Shown in pieces: positions 59,841 to 64,000 of a stretch of DNA of 64,000 bases. The notes beneath the pieces are model-generated. The model made no database searches and was not told the origin of the DNA. It saw only the letters and a list, made by a program, of their open reading frames with translations. Location of the stretch: assembly GCA_019670725.1 (NCBI GenBank), contig AP024629.1:868001-932000 (forward strand), given 5' to 3'. Origin of the DNA: Alphaproteobacteria bacterium SO-S41. Its GTDB lineage: Bacteria > Pseudomonadota > Alphaproteobacteria > Micropepsales > Micropepsaceae. How positions within the stretch are numbered: the stretch's first letter is position 1; the number at the start of each line of letters is the position of its first letter. The position numbers were made by a program, and so were the translations under genes.

Positions 59841-60515
59841 ATGATCCGCTTTGAAAACGTCGGCATGCGCTATGGCGGCGGGCCCGAAATCCTGCGCGAT
59901 GTCAGCTTCGAGCTGGAACCGGGCAGCCTGACCTTCCTGACCGGCCCCTCGGGCGCGGGCAAGACGACGCTGCTGAAGCTCGTCTTCCTCGCCGAACGCC
60001 CCTCGCGCGGCGCGATCTCGATGTTCGGCAAGGACGTGGCGGCGCTCAGGCGCACGGAACTGCCCGCGCTCAGGCGCCGGATCGGCGTCGTGTTTCAGGA
60101 TTTCCGCCTGCTCGATCACCTGACAGCCTATGAAAACGTCGCGCTGCCGCTGCGCATCGCGGGCCGCGCCGAACAGAGCTATCGCGAGGATGTTGAAGAA
60201 ATCCTCAACTGGGTCGGCCTCGGCGAGCGCCTCCACGCCCGGCCCGCGACCCTGTCCGGCGGCGAGAAGCAGCGCATCGCGATCGCCCGCGCCGTTGTCG
60301 CCCGCCCGCCAGTCCTCGTCGCCGACGAGCCGACCGGCAGCATCGATCCCGAAATGGGCGCGCGGCTGATGCGGCTCTTCGTCGAGCTGAACAAGCTCGG
60401 GACCTCCGTCCTTATCGCGACCCACGATCGCGGCCTCGTCGAGACCCATGGCGCGCGCGAACTGCGCCTCTTTGCCGGGCGCATCAACCAGACCGGCGGC
60501 ACGCGATGGAGCTGA
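59841..60515 (+). CDS. ftsE: Cell-division ATP-binding protein FtsE
   Basis: A 224-residue ABC ATPase with Walker A GPSGAGKTT, signature LSGGEKQR and Walker B LVADEPTGSIDPE. The start (59841) is the conserved MIRFENVGMRYG. With FtsX it forms a complex that activates peptidoglycan hydrolases at the septum. It overlaps ftsX by 10 bases. Confidence 0.93.
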   Translation: MIRFENVGMRYGGGPEILRDVSFELEPGSLTFLTGPSGAGKTTLLKLVFLAERPSRGAISMFGKDVAALRRTELPALRRRIGVVFQDFRLLDHLTAYENVALPLRIAGRAEQSYREDVEEILNWVGLGERLHARPATLSGGEKQRIAIARAVVARPPVLVADEPTGSIDPEMGARLMRLFVELNKLGTSVLIATHDRGLVETHGARELRLFAGRINQTGGTRWS

Positions 60516-61390
60516 CCGAGGATATCAGCCCGGCGCGCCCGACCCCGCTCTTCCCCCGCGGCGGCGGCGGCGAGAGCGCGCTGTTCGGCGTGATGGCGAT
60601 CATGAGCTTCCTTGCCTGTCTCACGCTCGGTCTCGCGCTCGGCGCGGCGCGGCTCGCCCATGCCTGGGAGCGCGGGCTCTCGGGCCAGGCGACCGTGCAG
60701 ATCGTCGATGCGCCGAATGTCGCCATGGAGGCCCAGCTCGCCGGCGCGATCGCCGTGCTGGAGGCGACGCCGGGCATCGCGACCGTGCGTCCCATGAGCG
60801 CGGAGGAAAGCGCCGCGCTCCTCAAACCCTGGCTCGGCGACGCCGATCTCGCCGCCGTGCCGGTCCCGATGCTGATCGCGGTGACACTCGATCCCGCCGT
60901 GACGCTCGATGCCGAAACCTTGCGGGCGCGGCTGAAGGAGGCCGCCCCCGGCGCGACCTTCGACGATCACAGCCGCTGGAATGCCGGGCTGACCGCGGCC
61001 TCCGCCACGATCGCCTGGGGCGCCTATGGCGTGCTCGCGCTCATCGCGCTCGCCGCCGCCGCCTCGGTCGTCTTCGCGGCACGGGCGGCGCTGCAGGCGC
61101 ACCGGGATGTCGTCGATGTCCTCCATCTCACCGGCGCCAAGGCCGGCTTCATCGCCCGCGAGGTCCAGGCGCGCTTCTTCGCGCTGGGCGGCGGCGCGGG
61201 GCTCGCGGGGGTTGCCGGGGCCGCCATTGTCGCCGTCGCGGTGGCGCTCTGGGCGGGGACCGAAATGCCCGGCCTCGCGGTCGACTGGCGCGATGCGCTC
61301 TGGTTTGCCGCGGTTCCCGTGGTCGCCGCCCTCATCGCCATGGCGACCGCGCGATTTACCGTCAGCCGCTTCCTCGCGCGGGCCGCTTGA
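60506..61390 (+). CDS. ftsX: Cell-division protein FtsX
   Basis: A 294-residue permease with four helices: one near residues 27-50, a large periplasmic loop (about 55-170), and three further helices with LHLTGAKAGFIAREVQARFFALG between them, which is the FtsX cytoplasmic segment. Start overlaps ftsE by 10 bases. It connects FtsE to periplasmic amidase activators. Confidence 0.92.
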   Translation: MELTEDISPARPTPLFPRGGGGESALFGVMAIMSFLACLTLGLALGAARLAHAWERGLSGQATVQIVDAPNVAMEAQLAGAIAVLEATPGIATVRPMSAEESAALLKPWLGDADLAAVPVPMLIAVTLDPAVTLDAETLRARLKEAAPGATFDDHSRWNAGLTAASATIAWGAYGVLALIALAAAASVVFAARAALQAHRDVVDVLHLTGAKAGFIAREVQARFFALGGGAGLAGVAGAAIVAVAVALWAGTEMPGLAVDWRDALWFAAVPVVAALIAMATARFTVSRFLARAA

Positions 61391-61404
61391 GCGATACTGC
61401 CGTC

Positions 61405-62070
61405 ATGGACCCGTCATCCGCCCCCGGACCAGGACCGCAGCGCCGCCCCTCGCGCGCGCGCCGGATCGTGCGCCGGCTCGGCCGGGGCGCCGCGAAACTG
61501 GCGCTGGTCGGCGTCGCGGCCTTCGCCGGCGGCTTCGCGGCCTTCGTGATGACGCTGCCCGCGCTGCCCCAAAGCGAGCCGATGGCCGAGGGCATCGTCG
61601 TCCTCACCGGCGGCGACGACCGGATCGACGCGGCGCTCCGCCTGCTCGCCGACAAGCATGCCGGCCGCCTCCTCATTTCCGGCCTCCATTCCGCGACCGG
61701 CCGCGCCGCGCTGAAGGCGCAGCATCCCGCGGGGGCCGAGGCCTTTGCCTGCTGCGTCGATCTCGGCTGGGCCGCCCGCGACACGCCGGGCAACGCGACC
61801 GAGATCGCCCGCTGGACCCGCGCCCACGGCTATCGCTCGCTGATCGTCGTCACCGCCAGCTACCACATGCCCCGCGCGCTGCTGGAACTCGACGCCCAGC
61901 TCGGCGACGTGACGCTGATCCCCTATCCCGTGACGCCCGAAGTCCTCGCCCGGCCCGATGCCTGGCGCGACCCGGAAACCGTCAAGCTCTTCGCCGGCGA
62001 GTACATGAAGTATGTCGCGGCGCAGGCCCGGATCGGCGGCGACAAGCTGCTGCGCATGGCCGGGCTCTGA
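61405..62070 (+). CDS. YdcF family (DUF218) membrane-anchored protein
   Basis: A 221-residue protein with a basic N-terminus (RRPSRARRIVRR), one helix (about 33-54), and the DUF218 motifs IVVLTGGDDRIDAAL, TPGNATEIARW and VVTASYHMPRALLEL. The family (YdcF, SanA, ElyC) is linked to envelope carbohydrate metabolism. The ATG at 61405 is preferred; a TTG at 61387 would overlap the ftsX stop (TTGA). Confidence 0.85.
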   Translation: MDPSSAPGPGPQRRPSRARRIVRRLGRGAAKLALVGVAAFAGGFAAFVMTLPALPQSEPMAEGIVVLTGGDDRIDAALRLLADKHAGRLLISGLHSATGRAALKAQHPAGAEAFACCVDLGWAARDTPGNATEIARWTRAHGYRSLIVVTASYHMPRALLELDAQLGDVTLIPYPVTPEVLARPDAWRDPETVKLFAGEYMKYVAAQARIGGDKLLRMAGL

Positions 62071-62080
62071 CGCCTCGCCC

Positions 62081-62794
62081 ATGACCGTTTTCCGCTCGAT
62101 CGTCTTCCAGCTCTATTTCGCGCTCATGTCGGTGGTGATGAACATCGCCTGGCTGCCGGCGCTGCTCGGCCCGCCGCGCTGGACCCAGCGCGGCGTCGAG
62201 CTCTGGGGCCGCCTCACCCTCTGGGGCCTTCGGGTCATTTGCGGCCTCACCTATGAAGTGCGCGGCCGCGAGCATCTCTCCGCGACGCCCGCGCTCTATG
62301 CCGGCAAGCACCTGGCGATGTGGGACACGGTCGTCGTGCCGGTCCTGCTCCGCGATGTCGCGCTGGTGCTGAAGCGCCAGCTTCTCTTCATCCCCTTCTA
62401 TGGCTGGTATGCGTCGAAGAGCGGCATGATCGCGGTCGATCGCGGTGCTCATGCCAAGGCCCTGCGCAGCCTGATCGCGCAGGGCAAGGACCGCCTCGCC
62501 AAGGGCCGCTCCATCGCGATCTTCCCGGAAGGCACGCGCAAAAAGCTCGGCGCCGAGCTCGACTACAAGCCCGGTGTCGCGGCGCTCTATACCCAGCTTG
62601 GCGTCGCCTGCATTCCCTTCGCGCTCAATTCCGGCGTCTTCTGGACCGGGCCGCTGCGCAAACCCGGCACCATCGTCATCGAGTTTCTCGCCCCCATCCC
62701 GCCGGGATTGAAGCGCCCCGCCTTCATGACGGAACTGACCACGCGCGTCGAAACCGCGACGGCGCGGCTTGTCGCCGAAGCGGGCACGCGATGA
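62081..62794 (+). CDS. plsC: 1-acyl-sn-glycerol-3-phosphate acyltransferase
   Basis: A 237-residue acyltransferase with HLAMWD (His77, Asp82; the HX4D motif), FPEGTR (149-154) and an N-terminal hydrophobic anchor. The NHxxxxD motif's asparagine is replaced by lysine (GKHLAMWD). It makes phosphatidic acid. It starts 10 bases after ydcF and overlaps the next gene by four bases. Confidence 0.88.
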   Translation: MTVFRSIVFQLYFALMSVVMNIAWLPALLGPPRWTQRGVELWGRLTLWGLRVICGLTYEVRGREHLSATPALYAGKHLAMWDTVVVPVLLRDVALVLKRQLLFIPFYGWYASKSGMIAVDRGAHAKALRSLIAQGKDRLAKGRSIAIFPEGTRKKLGAELDYKPGVAALYTQLGVACIPFALNSGVFWTGPLRKPGTIVIEFLAPIPPGLKRPAFMTELTTRVETATARLVAEAGTR

Positions 62795-63966
62795 CCAAGG
62801 CGCCGCTGGAGCTCGTCAACGCCGACGCGCGGCGCATCTTCCTGCACACGCATGGCCTCGACCAGCCGCCCGAAGCCCATAACGGCGACACGCTGAAGGC
62901 GATCCACGGGCTCGGCTTCGTCCAGGTGGATTCGATCCAGACCGTCGCGCGCGCCCATCACCACATCCTGCACAGCCGCATCGGCGGTTACGCCCCGGCG
63001 CATCTCGCGCGCCTCCATGCCGACGACAAGACCATCTTCGAACACTGGACGCATGACGCCTCGGTCATTCCGATGGCGTTCTACCCCCACTGGAAAATGC
63101 GCTTCGCCCGCGCTCGCGCGAAGGTGAAGACGGGCGAATGGTGGGCCTCACGTCTCGGCTCGAAACGCATCCTGAAACGGGTGCGCGACCGCATCGCCGT
63201 CGAAGGCCCGCTCTCGGCCCGCGCCTTCGACGATCCCGGCACGACGGGGGAGATGTGGGGCTGGAGCCGCTCCAAGACCGCGCTCGAAGTGCTCTGGCAC
63301 ACAGGCGAACTCGCCATCGCCCGGCGCGACGGCTTCGCCAAGGTCTATGACCTCGCCGAGCGCGTGATCCCCGGCGAATTCCGCGACGCCAAGCCCTCCA
63401 AGGCCGAGACCGTGGACTGGGCCTGCACCTATGCGCTGGAACGGCTCGGCTTCGCCACGCCGCGCGAGATCGCCAATTTCTGGGCGCTCATCCCGTTCGA
63501 GGATGTCGAGCGCTGGGTCGAGCGCAACAAGAAGCGCCTCGTTCGCGTCCGCATCGGAGGCACCGACGGCAAACACACCGAAGCGCTGGCGCTGCCGGGC
63601 ATCGAAGCGCTGCGCGATGCCGCGCCGCCGCCGCCCGCGCTGATGCGCGCGCTCAACCCGTTTGATCCCGCGATCCGCGACCGCAAGCGGCTGAAGCGCT
63701 TGTTCGGCTTCGACTACACGATCGAGATCTTCGTGCCCGAGGCGAAGCGCAAGTTCGGCTATTACGTCTATCCGCTGCTCGACGGTGACCGGCTTGTCGG
63801 CCGGGTCGATGCCAAGGCCGACCGTGCCGATAATGTCCTCGCCGTCCGCAAGCTCTGGACCGAGCCTGGCGTTACGGCCGATGCCGGTTTCAAGGACCGG
63901 CGCAGCGCGGCGCTCGCCGATCTCGCCCGCATCGGCGGCGTTCCCAAAGTGAGGCTGACCAAGTGA
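62791..63966 (+). CDS. YcaQ/AlkZ-like winged-helix DNA glycosylase
   Basis: A 391-residue protein of the HTH_42 (DUF1006) family, which excises bulky or crosslinked adducts from DNA. QVD at residues 45-47 (GFVQVDSIQ) matches the QxD motif of the YcaQ group, as opposed to the QxQ of AlkZ. Winged-helix segments appear near residues 130-175 and 215-250, and C-terminal beta strands from about 280. It overlaps plsC by 4 bases and the next gene by 4 (GTGA). Confidence 0.87.
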   Translation: MTKAPLELVNADARRIFLHTHGLDQPPEAHNGDTLKAIHGLGFVQVDSIQTVARAHHHILHSRIGGYAPAHLARLHADDKTIFEHWTHDASVIPMAFYPHWKMRFARARAKVKTGEWWASRLGSKRILKRVRDRIAVEGPLSARAFDDPGTTGEMWGWSRSKTALEVLWHTGELAIARRDGFAKVYDLAERVIPGEFRDAKPSKAETVDWACTYALERLGFATPREIANFWALIPFEDVERWVERNKKRLVRVRIGGTDGKHTEALALPGIEALRDAAPPPPALMRALNPFDPAIRDRKRLKRLFGFDYTIEIFVPEAKRKFGYYVYPLLDGDRLVGRVDAKADRADNVLAVRKLWTEPGVTADAGFKDRRSAALADLARIGGVPKVRLTK

Positions 63967-64000
63967 AGGGCCACAAGCGCTATATCGCCGTTCTCTTCCT
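63963..64000 (+). CDS. N-terminus of a further gene (partial)
   Basis: A GTG at 63963 overlaps the stop of the preceding gene (GTGA) and opens a frame reading VKGHKRYIAVLFL to the window edge. The basic then hydrophobic residues fit a signal peptide or membrane helix. Too little is visible to name it. Confidence 0.45.
   Translation, partial: MKGHKRYIAVLF

Overview
The window is a GC-rich stretch of bacterial chromosome, most likely from an alphaproteobacterium. The support is a MJ0042 zinc-ribbon/ftsE/ftsX/ydcF/plsC block, an Omp25-like outer-membrane barrel, an iron-sulphur (APS-type) CysH in a cysI-cysH-cysD-cysN operon, and several families of palindromic intergenic repeats. I cannot name the genus. 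Coding density is high and many genes overlap by 1-4 bases (ATGA, GTGA). I see no tRNA, rRNA, CRISPR, integrase or transposase, and no gene-free stretch longer than about 260 bases.

Region 1 (1-9641): the end of a membrane protein; the two subunits of a 3-oxoacid CoA-transferase split by a DUF4287/DUF5655 gene and a perfect inverted repeat; an outer-membrane barrel; an Uup-type ABC-F ATPase; an SDR; a dienelactone hydrolase; a DUF1428 protein; two tandem paralogous eight-cysteine exported proteins; a tiny 25-codon gene with a maximal Shine-Dalgarno sequence; and a divergent LysR regulator.

Region 2 (9643-17900): assimilatory sulphate reduction. Ferredoxin-NADP reductase diverges from an operon encoding siroheme sulphite reductase, a DUF934-CysH fusion, CysD, CysN and the two halves of siroheme synthesis. 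A TauD-type dioxygenase follows. Together they activate sulphate to APS, reduce it to sulphite and sulphide, make the siroheme cofactor, and may release sulphite from sulphonates.

Region 3 (17919-24288): a secreted protein of atypical composition, a quinone-oxidoreductase-like MDR, a monoacylglycerol-lipase-like hydrolase, a Nudix hydrolase, a class-C-type serine hydrolase, a 60-residue membrane protein and a RhlE-type DEAD-box helicase.

Region 4 (24548-31719) is the most novel part: five exported proteins on the minus strand that belong to only two families. The gene order (in transcription order) is small C, small B, large B, small A, large A. The small proteins (about 260 residues) share eight cysteines. 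The large ones (about 750 residues) have HEAT-like helices, a middle domain and four immunoglobulin-like repeats. I recognise neither family; the layout looks like a duplicated two-gene envelope system.

Region 5 (31846-48144): a TMTC-like membrane protein, nitronate monooxygenase and acyl-CoA synthetase; two large orphan proteins (one with two C-terminal membrane helices, one exported with a transglutaminase-like fold); an RND permease and adaptor; CorA; an EamA transporter; and a CurA-type MDR.

Region 6 (48246-52714): an uncharacterised five-gene operon of a lysine 2,3-aminomutase-type radical SAM enzyme, two ATP-grasp ligases, a GNAT acetyltransferase and a cysteine-rich DUF3109-like protein, predicted to make an acylated or peptide-linked beta-amino-acid product.

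Region 7 (52890-64000): envelope glycosyltransferases, a VTT/DedA-type membrane protein, a small four-helix membrane protein, a phosphoribosyltransferase, the zinc-ribbon/ftsEX/ydcF/plsC block, and a YcaQ-like DNA glycosylase.
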